NCBI GenBank assembly: GCA_038237435.1
Contig: JBBRYT010000011.1
Span: forward strand, 62,001 to 126,000
Direction: 5' to 3'
Source: JACCTI01 sp038237435
Lineage (GTDB): Bacteria; Verrucomicrobiota; Verrucomicrobiia; Chthoniobacterales; UBA10450
DNA length: 64,000 bases
How positions within the stretch are numbered: position 1 is the first letter of the stretch; each line of letters begins with the position of its first letter. The position numbers and the translations under genes were made by a program. Below the pieces are notes generated by a model. It was not told where the DNA came from, did no database searches, and saw nothing but the letters and a program-made list of their open reading frames with translations. Below are positions 17,175 through 25,499 of the stretch, piece by piece.

Positions 17175-18344
17175 TTAGCGTTTCGTCTTGGCGCCGTTGC
17201 GCGTCTTAGCCGGTTTGCGATGACCGTTGCCGTTGCGCTTGCTCGGATTCGGAAAGGCGACATCCTCGTCACCGCGGATGAACTCTTCCGTCTTTTGCCG
17301 CGCCTCATCGTCGGTGAATTGTTGCGGCGGCGATTTCATGAAGTAGCTCGAGGGTCCGACGAGCGCTCCGGAAATTTTACGATCGAGCGCCAGTTTCGCG
17401 CAGCGAATCGCGTCGATCACCACGCCGGCCGAATTCGGCGAATCCCAGACTTCGAGTTTCATTTCGCAGCTGAGCGGCACATTGCCAAATGTCGTCCCTT
17501 CCATGCGGATGTAACACCACTTGCGATCCGTCAGCCACGGCACGTAATCGCTCGGGCCGACATGGACATTATTCGCCGGCAAGGCGTGACCGAGCTGACT
17601 CGTGACCGCCTGCGTCTTGGATATTTTTTTTGATTCGAGGCGCTCTCGTTCGAGCATGTTTAGAAAATCGGTGTTGCCACCGAAGTTCAGCTGGTAGGTG
17701 CGATCGAGCCGCACGCCGCGGTCGCGGAAAAGGTTAGTCAGAACGCGATGGGTAATGGTGGCACCCACTTGCGATTTGATGTCATCGCCGATGATCGGAA
17801 GGTTGCGCTCTTCAAACCGGCGGGCCCAATAGGGCTGCGACGCGATGAAAACTGGCACGCAATTGATGAAAGCGCAGCCGGCTTCCAGGATTTGTTCGAC
17901 ATACCATTTCGTGGCCATTTCCGAGCCGACCGGCAGATAAGAAATCACGACATCGGTCTTCGTTTTTTTCAGAATGCCGATGATGTCGTCGGTCGAGGCC
18001 GGCGATTTTTTCACAACCTTCTTCAGATATTTACCGAGACCGTCGTGTGTCATGCCGCGATGAACTTTCACACCCAGCTTCGGCACTTCGCTAAAACGGA
18101 TGGTGTTGTTCGGCTCCGCAAAAATCGCCTCGCCCAGATCCCGCCCGACCTTCGGGGCAGCGATATCGAAAGCGGCCGAAAACTCGATATCCCGCACGTG
18201 ATAGCCACCGAGGTCCACGTGCATCAGTCCGGGAACGAGATCGTCCTCGCTGGCATCGCGATAAAACTCCACCCCTTGGACGAGCGATGATGCACAATTG
18301 CCGACACCGATAATGCCGACGCGAATCTTTTCTTTCTTAATCAT
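17175..18344 (-). CDS. ino1: Inositol-3-phosphate synthase
   Basis: A 389-residue NAD-dependent enzyme that turns glucose-6-phosphate into 1L-myo-inositol-3-phosphate. The N-terminal Rossmann motif VGIIGVGNCASSLVQG and the family sequences INCVPVFIAS, GDDIKSQVGATITHR, LNFGGNTDFLNM and KLEVWDSPNSAGVVIDA are all present. The C-terminal 30 residues are a Lys/Arg/Asn-rich tail. The size matches the short bacterial and actinobacterial form rather than the eukaryotic one of more than 500 residues. It may supply inositol for phospholipids or solutes. It converges on ligD with a 5-base gap. Confidence 0.93.
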   Translation of the reverse strand: MIKKEKIRVGIIGVGNCASSLVQGVEFYRDASEDDLVPGLMHVDLGGYHVRDIEFSAAFDIAAPKVGRDLGEAIFAEPNNTIRFSEVPKLGVKVHRGMTHDGLGKYLKKVVKKSPASTDDIIGILKKTKTDVVISYLPVGSEMATKWYVEQILEAGCAFINCVPVFIASQPYWARRFEERNLPIIGDDIKSQVGATITHRVLTNLFRDRGVRLDRTYQLNFGGNTDFLNMLERERLESKKISKTQAVTSQLGHALPANNVHVGPSDYVPWLTDRKWCYIRMEGTTFGNVPLSCEMKLEVWDSPNSAGVVIDAIRCAKLALDRKISGALVGPSSYFMKSPPQQFTDDEARQKTEEFIRGDEDVAFPNPSKRNGNGHRKPAKTRNGAKTKR

Positions 18345-18671
18345 CTCTTAGTCACAAAACGCCGCTGTTGGTCGCCGCGGACGGCTATTCGAATGGGTGA
18401 GTTTCGGGCAAAGAATGTGGATGCGCCAGCATATCTTCGCAATTTTCCCCGAGCTTGGGGCTCGAAGTTTGCTGCATTGTCAAGTCCCTACGAATCGGGT
18501 GGAATGGCCGATTTGCAAAAACTTTGAACAAAACGCAACCGCCTGCTGTCAGTAAAACGAATATTTAACCTTGTTAAATACTTTCGATGCTAGTAATAAA
18601 CGCATCCTCAAAGCCGGTCGCGCACGTAATGATTAAGCGAAGGCCGCGAGGGTTTTACAACCGTTCCGTTC
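18345..18671. promoter_or_regulatory. Intergenic region with a 15-base palindrome upstream of the sigma factor gene
   Basis: This is the longest gene-free stretch in the window (327 bases), between the divergent ino1 and sigma factor genes, so promoters for both must lie here. The only clear structure is the perfect inverted repeat TTTAAC-CTT-GTTAAA at 18564-18578, within an AT-rich patch about 95 bases before the sigma start; it may be an operator. I see no convincing -35/-10 pair, RNA gene or riboswitch. Confidence 0.4.
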
Positions 18672-19538
18672 ATGAAAAGTTTTATGGCTGCTGAAGATAG
18701 CGATACTGGAATAAAGATTTACCTGCGAGAGATCGGGCAAATTCCGCTTTTGACCCCGGACCAAGAGATCGAACTGGCCGCGAAGATCAAAAAGGGCGAT
18801 CGGGAAGCGCGCGCGCTCATGATTCGCTCCAATCTCCGTCTGGTGGTGAAGATCGCCCACGATTACGCAAACCTCGGTTTGCCCCTGCTCGACCTCATTT
18901 CGGAGGGCAACATCGGTCTGATGAAAGCGGTCGAACGCTTCGACCCAGCCAAGGGCGGAAAGCTTTCCACCTATGCGGCGTGGTGGATCAAACAGTCGAT
19001 TAAGCGCGCTTTGGCGAATCAGTCGAAGACGATTCGGTTGCCTGTGCACCTGGTCGATAAGATTTCCAAGATGCGCCGCGTGTCGTTGCAGATGAGCGAG
19101 GAACTTGGCCGCGAACCGACCGATGACGAACTCGGCGAAGAAATCGGCATTGCTGCGGGCAAAGTCTCGCAGCTCAAGACGGTTTCCATCCGCCCAGCCT
19201 CGCTCGACGCACCGATCAGCGATGATGATTCGACCGAATTTGGCGAAATCGTCGGCGACGAAGAAGCGCAGACACCATTCGAATTGCTGCGCGACAAAAA
19301 TCTGCGCAACGAAGTCGGAGGCTTGCTCGACGTTCTCGACGATCGCGAACGCAAGATCATCTTTTCGCGATTCGGTCTCGATGGCGGGAAACCAAAGACG
19401 CTCGAGGAAGTCGGAAAGAAATTTGGCGTCACGCGCGAGCGCATTCGTCAGCTGCAAAATATTGCGCTCTCGAAGTTGCGCCGGGCCCTCAGCAAGAAAG
19501 AGCGACCGGTCGACGTAGAATTGCCAGTCGAAGCTTAG
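18672..19538 (+). CDS. RNA polymerase sigma-70 family factor (RpoD/SigA-like)
   Basis: A 288-residue sigma factor. Region 1.2 (DTGIKIYLREIGQIPLLTPD) is followed by region 2 (LVVKIAHDYANLGLPLLDLI, GLMKAVERFDPAKG, STYAAWWIKQSIKRAL), then region 3 (LPVHLVDKISKMRR), and region 4 with the helix-turn-helix (VTRERIRQLQNIALSKLRRAL). It has no long region 1.1 and no non-conserved insert, so it is either a compact primary factor or a group 2 (RpoS-like) factor. The start may be ATG 18672 or the in-frame ATG 18684. A strong terminator follows. Confidence 0.93.
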   Translation: MKSFMAAEDSDTGIKIYLREIGQIPLLTPDQEIELAAKIKKGDREARALMIRSNLRLVVKIAHDYANLGLPLLDLISEGNIGLMKAVERFDPAKGGKLSTYAAWWIKQSIKRALANQSKTIRLPVHLVDKISKMRRVSLQMSEELGREPTDDELGEEIGIAAGKVSQLKTVSIRPASLDAPISDDDSTEFGEIVGDEEAQTPFELLRDKNLRNEVGGLLDVLDDRERKIIFSRFGLDGGKPKTLEEVGKKFGVTRERIRQLQNIALSKLRRALSKKERPVDVELPVEA

Positions 19539-19558
19539 TCGGCCTAACGAATTCAAGG

Positions 19559-19592
19559 ACGCGCGGATGAAAACGTCCGCGCGTTTTCTTTT
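19559..19592. terminator. Intrinsic terminator between the sigma factor and pyruvate kinase genes
   Basis: A 9-bp GC-rich stem, ACGCGCGGA/TCCGCGCGT, with an 8-base loop is followed by TTTCTTTT, a classic Rho-independent terminator for the sigma factor gene. The stem lies between two convergent genes and may stop both, though the U-tract favours the plus strand. A near-copy of the dispersed motif (GCCTAACGAA, 19542-19551) lies between the stop codon and the hairpin. Confidence 0.85.
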
Positions 19593-21033
19593 AGTCCATC
19601 AGCGAGTCGTCGCCGGACAGGGAGATCCCACCCTTCGCTTGCCGCACTTGAATGGAATCGACTTGCGCACCGCTCGCCCGCAGATCGCTCAGGACAACCA
19701 GATTATCATTCGCTCTCGTTAGCCCCGCCTCGGATAAATACTTTTCCGCTGCCTCGATCGTGGTGTTGGGATCGGCGGTGAAAGGCAACAAGACCGGATG
19801 CGTTCCCCAGCAGAGGGTCAGCTGCCGGCAAACTTGCTCGTTCGGCGTGAAAGCAAAAATCGGCGCGTACTGCGGACGCAGATTCGAAACGTAACGCGCC
19901 ATCGTACCGTGCCGGGTGAAGACAATCAGCCTCGCTCGGGGCAATGAGTCGGCCAGCACCACTGCGGAATAAACCGTCTTTTGCCGGCTATCTTTTAATT
20001 CAGCCTCCTTCGCGTAGCCCGCGCCGCCGCTCTGTTCAATTCGCTTCGCCACCCGATCAAAAACTTCCACACACTTGACCGGATATCGCCCAACGGTTGT
20101 CTCGCCGCTCAACATGATCGCGTCAGTCTGTTCGAACACCGCATTGGCCACGTCGCTGATCTCCGCGCGCGTCGGCACCGGATTTTCGATCATCGATTCT
20201 AACATGTGCGTCGCCACGATGACCGGTTTTCCAAAGCGAATACATTGCTTCACGATGCGCCGCTGAATAATCGGTAGCTCTTCCATCGGACATTCGATGC
20301 CAAGATCGCCACGTGCGACCATGATTGCATCGGCCGCGTGGATCATTTCATCGATCTCGCGCACCGCAGATTGATCTTCGATTTTCGCCACGATTTGCGC
20401 GGTGCTCTGAAGCTTTTGCAGGACGCGCCGCAACTCTTCCAGATCGCTTGGTTGGCGCGCGAAACTAAGGGCAACAAAATCGACCTTCATCTCAACGCCC
20501 ACCCGGATGTCGGCGAGATCCTTCTCAGTTAACGGCGGCAGATTCACTCGTACGCCGGGCAAATTAATGTGGCGCCGTGATCCTAGCGTGCCCGGCGTGA
20601 GCACCTTGCAGCGGATGCGATTTTGTTGCTTCTCCAGGACCAGCATCTGTAGGACGCCGTTGTCGACCAAAACGGTGTCGCCGGCCGAGATGTCGTTAAC
20701 CAGGCCGTCGTAATTCACGTCGACGGAGTTCGCTTCTTCACTTTTCGCGCCGCGCACCGTTAGCTCAAGGATATCGCCCGGCTTCAACTTCAAATCGGTT
20801 TTCAAGTTACCGGTGCGAATAGCGGGCCCCTGCGTGTCGAGCAGAATAGCCATTGGTCTTACCAGCTCTGCCGCGATCGAGCGCAGACGAGGCACGATCT
20901 CGCGCACCCACTCGTGCGTCGCGTGACTCATGTTCAAGCGAAATACATCTGCCCCTTGGGCTAGGAGTTGCCGTAAGACCTCGGAAGATTCGGTAGCTGG
21001 TCCTAGCGTGCAGATAATCTTGGTCTTACGCAT
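19591..21033 (-). CDS. pyk: Pyruvate kinase
   Basis: About 480 residues from ATG 21033 (MRKTKIICTLGPA); an upstream TTG at 21057 would overlap the next gene and is less likely. Family motifs are FRLNMSHA, DTQGPAIRTG, the catalytic-lysine region AQIVAKIEDQSAVREIDEMI, MVARGDLGIE, ATHMLESMIENPVPTRAE and MLSGETTVGRYPVKCV. It transfers phosphate from phosphoenolpyruvate to ADP in the last step of glycolysis. Length and the C-terminal regulatory domain are normal. Confidence 0.97.
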   Translation of the reverse strand: MRKTKIICTLGPATESSEVLRQLLAQGADVFRLNMSHATHEWVREIVPRLRSIAAELVRPMAILLDTQGPAIRTGNLKTDLKLKPGDILELTVRGAKSEEANSVDVNYDGLVNDISAGDTVLVDNGVLQMLVLEKQQNRIRCKVLTPGTLGSRRHINLPGVRVNLPPLTEKDLADIRVGVEMKVDFVALSFARQPSDLEELRRVLQKLQSTAQIVAKIEDQSAVREIDEMIHAADAIMVARGDLGIECPMEELPIIQRRIVKQCIRFGKPVIVATHMLESMIENPVPTRAEISDVANAVFEQTDAIMLSGETTVGRYPVKCVEVFDRVAKRIEQSGGAGYAKEAELKDSRQKTVYSAVVLADSLPRARLIVFTRHGTMARYVSNLRPQYAPIFAFTPNEQVCRQLTLCWGTHPVLLPFTADPNTTIEAAEKYLSEAGLTRANDNLVVLSDLRASGAQVDSIQVRQAKGGISLSGDDSLMD

Positions 21034-21044
21034 TTGGGGCGATC

Positions 21045-22040
21045 CTATGATGACCAAGTAGCCGGCATGTTCTTCAGCACTTCGATATCTGGGAACTGTT
21101 TGATCCCCCTGCTACCCGTAAGTCTGGCCCAGTCGACCATACTTTGTAAGCCCTCTTTGAGAGAATAAGACCGGGCACTTTCGAAAGTGGCCCGGGCCTT
21201 ATCATGAGAACAATAAGCGTCCTTAACTTCGTTTCGCTCCTCGAGGTAGGTAACCTCCACCTCTACTCCCATGGACCTGCATACTTCCCTCGCCAGTTCA
21301 TTGATGGTGTATATCTTATCGGCACCAAGGTTAAAGAACTGGTTGTAGGCCTTCTCGACAGCAATCGAGCGAGCTATGATTGGCGCTACCTCCTTGATGT
21401 AGCTAAAGGCCCTCGTCTGCTTGCCGTCCCCGAAGACCGTTAGCGCTTTCCCCTGCAGAACTTGGTTGATGAAGATGCCCACGACATTCCTATATCGATC
21501 GCCCAGGTTCTGCCGCTCGCCGTAAATGTTATGAGGCCGAAAGACGATATAGTTCAGTCCAAACATCTCCCGGCAGATTCTTAGTTCCTGCTCGATAGCA
21601 AGTTTGGCAATGCCATAGGAGTCCTCTGGCATCGGCGTCATCTCCTCCTGCATCGGTACCCGGTTTCGTCCATAAACAGCGATCGAGGAAGTAAAGACGA
21701 AGCACTTTACCTCATGATTGATAGACGCATTGATGAGGTTAATGCTTCCGATAAGATTGTTCTCGTAGTTAAAGCGTTTGATGAAGTGGCTTAATCCTTC
21801 CGCGGCATAGGCAGCTAGATGAAAGACGTAGTCGAAGTGATAGTGTTCGAATAGGTCTTTAATTACTCTCTCATCCAGGATACTTCCTTCTACGAACAGA
21901 GCTTTCTCATTCACGTTCTCTTTTAGTCCACCACTAAGATCATCTAACACAACGACCGTGTTGCCAGCCTTCAGAAGCTCGTCGGTTACATGTGAGCCGA
22001 TAAAGCCTGCACCGCCCGTAACTAAAACCGCGGCACTCAC
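21045..22040 (-). CDS. NAD-dependent nucleotide-sugar epimerase/dehydratase (GalE-like SDR)
   Basis: A 331-residue extended short-chain dehydrogenase. The Rossmann motif TGGAGFIGSHV, the HLAAYAA segment, the catalytic Ser in FVFTSSIAVYG and the YxxxK pair in SYGIAKLAIEQ are all intact. RPHNIYGERQN is the typical substrate-loop signature. It probably interconverts UDP-sugars for the adjacent glycosyltransferases. The gene and its GT2 neighbour are visibly richer in A+T than the flanks and carry no copy of the dispersed 10-mer, which suggests later acquisition. The exact sugar specificity cannot be told. Confidence 0.85.
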   Translation of the reverse strand: MSAAVLVTGGAGFIGSHVTDELLKAGNTVVVLDDLSGGLKENVNEKALFVEGSILDERVIKDLFEHYHFDYVFHLAAYAAEGLSHFIKRFNYENNLIGSINLINASINHEVKCFVFTSSIAVYGRNRVPMQEEMTPMPEDSYGIAKLAIEQELRICREMFGLNYIVFRPHNIYGERQNLGDRYRNVVGIFINQVLQGKALTVFGDGKQTRAFSYIKEVAPIIARSIAVEKAYNQFFNLGADKIYTINELAREVCRSMGVEVEVTYLEERNEVKDAYCSHDKARATFESARSYSLKEGLQSMVDWARLTGSRGIKQFPDIEVLKNMPATWSS

Positions 22041-22064
22041 GCAAGGTTCTGTTTCGCAGGTCCT

Positions 22065-22655
22065 TTAGAAGTTCTCGGCCAGTATTTCATCAATGTAATA
22101 AGGCTGGTATTTTTGGCTTAGTTCCAGATAGAGGTGTCCGTCCGCCTCATACTCGTTCCTATGCCAGAAGCCGATTGACTCCCAGGCTTCTCGAGATGCG
22201 ACCACTTGCAAACAGTCGATGTGTCGAAAGCGTACCGGTTTTCCTGTTAAGATCCGCTCCTCATTCTTGTGATGAATGATGGTAAAGATGACCATCTCTT
22301 TCCGCATATTATCCTGTTCTAGACAGCGGTTAACTTCTTCCAGGCAGTTCGGGTAGAGTAAATTGTCGATATTGAAATGAAGAATGTATTCACCCTCTGC
22401 AATCCGGAGTCCGTAGTTTCGAAGCGAGTGTCCCCAGTCGCTGAATCGCTCCTTCGTGTAAACCGTCTTCATCTTCTCCAGCGCGCTCAGGTCGAACTCC
22501 TTCTCGAAGGGCACTTGTTTGAAGCCATCGTGCACAAAAATAACCTCAAAGTCGCGGAACGTCTGAGCTAGAATACTATCCACTCCTTTGCGGGCGGACT
22601 CCCGCGAAGTATGGGTGTCACAATCAACCGCGATAACGGAAAATTTCGGCTTCAC
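22065..22655 (-). CDS. Family 2 glycosyltransferase
   Basis: A 196-residue GT-A fold protein. It starts KFSVIAVDCDTHTSRESARK, has SILAQTFRDFEVIFVHDG, and the acidic metal-site region ILHFNIDNLLYPNC, where the usual DxD appears as N-I-D. It is short for GT2 and lacks obvious membrane segments. Composition resembles the neighbouring epimerase, with which it forms an AT-richer pair. Probably adds one sugar of a surface glycan; donor and acceptor are unknown. Confidence 0.75.
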   Translation of the reverse strand: MKPKFSVIAVDCDTHTSRESARKGVDSILAQTFRDFEVIFVHDGFKQVPFEKEFDLSALEKMKTVYTKERFSDWGHSLRNYGLRIAEGEYILHFNIDNLLYPNCLEEVNRCLEQDNMRKEMVIFTIIHHKNEERILTGKPVRFRHIDCLQVVASREAWESIGFWHRNEYEADGHLYLELSQKYQPYYIDEILAENF

Positions 22656-22661
22656 CTTCTT

Positions 22662-25496
22662 CTATTTCGTAAGCGCTTTCTCGGCGACGCGCGGCGGAAA
22701 GCCGAGAGCGAATCCGGGGAGGCTAAGAGAAAAATTCGGGCTATAAAAAGGATCGTTTAATAACTCCGCGCCCCACTTATTTCGCATGTAGTTGGCTTCC
22801 CGGCTAAAGCGCGCTTTGTCATCTTCCGTTCGCTCACGGTCGCGCGTGGCCGATTCGTGATGGACAAGCTCCGCATACGGCGTCCAGGCAATGCGCCAAC
22901 CTCGCGCGCGCAAACGCAGACAAAGATCAACATCGTTGAAACTGATCGCAAGATGTTGCTCTTCGAAGCCGCCAACTTCGCAAAACACTTCCCGGCGCAG
23001 CAGCAGACAAGCCGCTGTGACCGCACTGCAATCATGATGAAGCCAAGCGCGATTGTAGTAACCGGGATGTTCGCACGGAAATTTGTAGTAGGGATGTTCG
23101 GCGGCCCACCCCCCAAGACCGAGAAGCACACCCGCGTGCTGAATTTTTCCGTCAGCAAAAACCAAACGCGCGCCCACCGCGCCGACAACCGGCTGCAGAG
23201 CATGGCTCATCATTTCGCGCAGCCAGTTTTCGCCCGTGACTTCGATGTCGTTGTTGAGGAAGAGCAGGAATTCTCCGTGCGCCTGGGTCGCGCCAAAATT
23301 GCTCAGGCGGCTAAAATTAAACGCGCCTTCATCACGTACGACTTGCGCAAGGCCCTGCTCGGCGATCGAATGTAGCCACGCGATCGTCTCCGGCTCCGTC
23401 GAAGCGTTATCGACGATGACGAGTTCGCGCCGCGGATAATCGGTCCGTTGCAAAAGGCTCTCGACGCAACGTTGCAGCAAGTCCAGACGATCGCGCGTCG
23501 GCACGATGATCGAGACGAGCGGGCACTCGTTCGGGATCTCAAAAATCACGCGGTGCGATTGAAAGTTTTGCGGACATGGAACGACCTCGCCGCGAATCTT
23601 GGACCGATCGAGATGATCGGCGATCGCCCGGCGAGCCGCGGTATAAACGTATGGTTTCGACTTCGACGACGCGGCCACGCTGCCCGGAATGGTGCGCCAA
23701 TGATAGAGAACGCGCGATATATGGCGCACCTGTTCGGGCCGCAGATGTTCCAGACAACGCAGCGCCAAATCGTAGTCTTGCGAACCTTCGTACCCCTCGC
23801 GGAAGCCGCCCATCTCGCGCAGCAGTTCCGTGCGATAAACGCCAAGGTGATTGATGTAGTTTTGCCCGAGAAAAAGCAGCGGGTCCCAATCCGTTTTGAA
23901 AAACGGGTTCGAGCGATTGTTCTCGGTGTCAATGCTGTCTTGATCGGTGTAGATCAAGCCTGCTCCGGGATGCGAATCGATTTCCTGCGCCACCCACGCC
24001 AACGCATCTTCGTGCAAGACGTCGTCGTGATCGAGTAATGCGCACCATTCTCCGCTGGCGAGCGCGAGCGCGGAATTTGAACAAGCGGAAATGTGGCCGT
24101 TGCATTCCCGAAAAATTATCTTCGAGCGCGTTTCTTTGGCCGCGATTTCTTCGAGAAACTTTCGCACCGCGGGATTGGTCGAAGCGTCATCCGCGATGCA
24201 CAATTCCCATTCGCCGTAACTTTGTTCTCGCACGGAATCGATCGCGGCCCGCAGCGCCTCCAGAGGTGGATCGAACACCGGCAGCAAGATCGAAACCAGC
24301 GGATGCCTGCGCAAAGTCCGCAAACGCCGCCGCATAGCTAGCCGCGTCGCAGGGGTCGGTTGATTGAAGCGGCGCGTCCATTCTGCGTAATCATTCAAGG
24401 GCGGCCCCGTCTCTTCTGCGCGCGTTTTGTTTCGCAGCAGATTGGCGAAGTCGCGCCTCAATCTATCGAGCGGAAAATGTTGGGCGTAAGTGCGCGCCGC
24501 AGCGCGGCCGAGTTCCGCCCATCGTTCCGGTTCCTTTATGCATCGCGTTATCGCCATCGCCAAAGCGCTCGGATCTTCTGGCGGGACGAGAAACCCGTTC
24601 AGCCCGTCGCGCAGCCATTCGCCGATTCCGCCAACATCCGTGCTGATCACGAGCTTCCCCATGCTCAGCGCTTCCAAAATCGCAACCGGCATTGCCTCGT
24701 CGCGTGAGGAACAAATCAGAGCATCGGAGTCCGCGAGCAACGCCAACGATTTGCCGTGGTCGAGCGCGCCAGTGAACTCGATCGCCTTCATGCCCGCGGC
24801 CTCGGCTTTAATCTTCTCCGCAAAACCGGGATCGTGCGATCTCCCGACGATGCGAAAAATCACCGAGGTCTTGTGCTCGTTAGGCAATAGTTTGATCGCC
24901 TCCAAAAGAATGTCCTGGCCTTTGCGCGCCTCGAGACTCGCGATAGTAATAAACGCCATCCGACCATCGTCATTCCTGCGCATCGCCCGCGGGGGCGCGG
25001 GAATCCCGTAAGGTACGACCTCGATCGGCGTCCGCGTTATGTCCCGAAAAAGGCGCGCGGTTTGTTGCGTCGGCGTGACGAGCAGCGACGCCAAATCCAG
25101 TGTCGGCCTGATTTCCGGGAATCGGCGCATCAGATCTACGGCGGCGAGCGTTTCGTGCAAATACCAAATGGCGCGTTTCCCTGCCGCCCGCACGGCTGGC
25201 CAGCTTAAAAGGGTGTTGGCCACCACCACGTCGAACGGCGCACAGAGCTCGTGCAATTTTCCAGATTCTGCCTCTTCGAACAGACGGGGATCAATAATTA
25301 CCTTAATCCCATCCGCGCTCAGCAAATCCGAAATAGGACCGGCCTCCGGCGTCGCCACCGCCAGGTCCCATCCCTCCTTTTGCAACTCGCGAGCGAGATG
25401 AAGAAGCTGGATCGGCGCACCCGTTAAACTCGAATCATGCGACACAAAAAGAACGCGCGGACGTTCCGGGATGGCGGATTCGCTCTTCTCTATCAT
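22662..25496 (-). CDS. Three-domain glycosyltransferase (GT4-GT2-GT2)
   Basis: A 944-residue cytoplasmic fusion. Residues about 12-360 are a GT-B/GT4 domain (VLFVSHDSSLTGAPIQLLHL, the EX7E-type region SRDEAMPVAILEALSMGK). Residues about 398-640 are a GT2 domain (LVSILLPVFDPPLEALRAAI, ALLDHDDVLHED). Residues about 655-900 are a second GT2 (PLVSIIVPTRDRLDLLQRCV, FLFLNNDIEVTG, FNDVDLCLRLRARGWR). Such fusions assemble several linkages of one glycan. Its ATG follows the upstream stop by three bases, within GCCTAACGAATG, so the dispersed motif provides the stop codon and touches the start. Confidence 0.88.
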   Translation of the reverse strand: MIEKSESAIPERPRVLFVSHDSSLTGAPIQLLHLARELQKEGWDLAVATPEAGPISDLLSADGIKVIIDPRLFEEAESGKLHELCAPFDVVVANTLLSWPAVRAAGKRAIWYLHETLAAVDLMRRFPEIRPTLDLASLLVTPTQQTARLFRDITRTPIEVVPYGIPAPPRAMRRNDDGRMAFITIASLEARKGQDILLEAIKLLPNEHKTSVIFRIVGRSHDPGFAEKIKAEAAGMKAIEFTGALDHGKSLALLADSDALICSSRDEAMPVAILEALSMGKLVISTDVGGIGEWLRDGLNGFLVPPEDPSALAMAITRCIKEPERWAELGRAAARTYAQHFPLDRLRRDFANLLRNKTRAEETGPPLNDYAEWTRRFNQPTPATRLAMRRRLRTLRRHPLVSILLPVFDPPLEALRAAIDSVREQSYGEWELCIADDASTNPAVRKFLEEIAAKETRSKIIFRECNGHISACSNSALALASGEWCALLDHDDVLHEDALAWVAQEIDSHPGAGLIYTDQDSIDTENNRSNPFFKTDWDPLLFLGQNYINHLGVYRTELLREMGGFREGYEGSQDYDLALRCLEHLRPEQVRHISRVLYHWRTIPGSVAASSKSKPYVYTAARRAIADHLDRSKIRGEVVPCPQNFQSHRVIFEIPNECPLVSIIVPTRDRLDLLQRCVESLLQRTDYPRRELVIVDNASTEPETIAWLHSIAEQGLAQVVRDEGAFNFSRLSNFGATQAHGEFLLFLNNDIEVTGENWLREMMSHALQPVVGAVGARLVFADGKIQHAGVLLGLGGWAAEHPYYKFPCEHPGYYNRAWLHHDCSAVTAACLLLRREVFCEVGGFEEQHLAISFNDVDLCLRLRARGWRIAWTPYAELVHHESATRDRERTEDDKARFSREANYMRNKWGAELLNDPFYSPNFSLSLPGFALGFPPRVAEKALTK

Positions 25497-25499
25497 TCG

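Noticed and set aside
18633..19556. Long minus-strand frame (about 307 codons) opposite the sigma factor gene
   Set aside because: The plus strand encodes a complete sigma factor. The antisense product (Phe/Arg/Ala-rich) matches no family and is the usual mirror of GC-rich codon usage.
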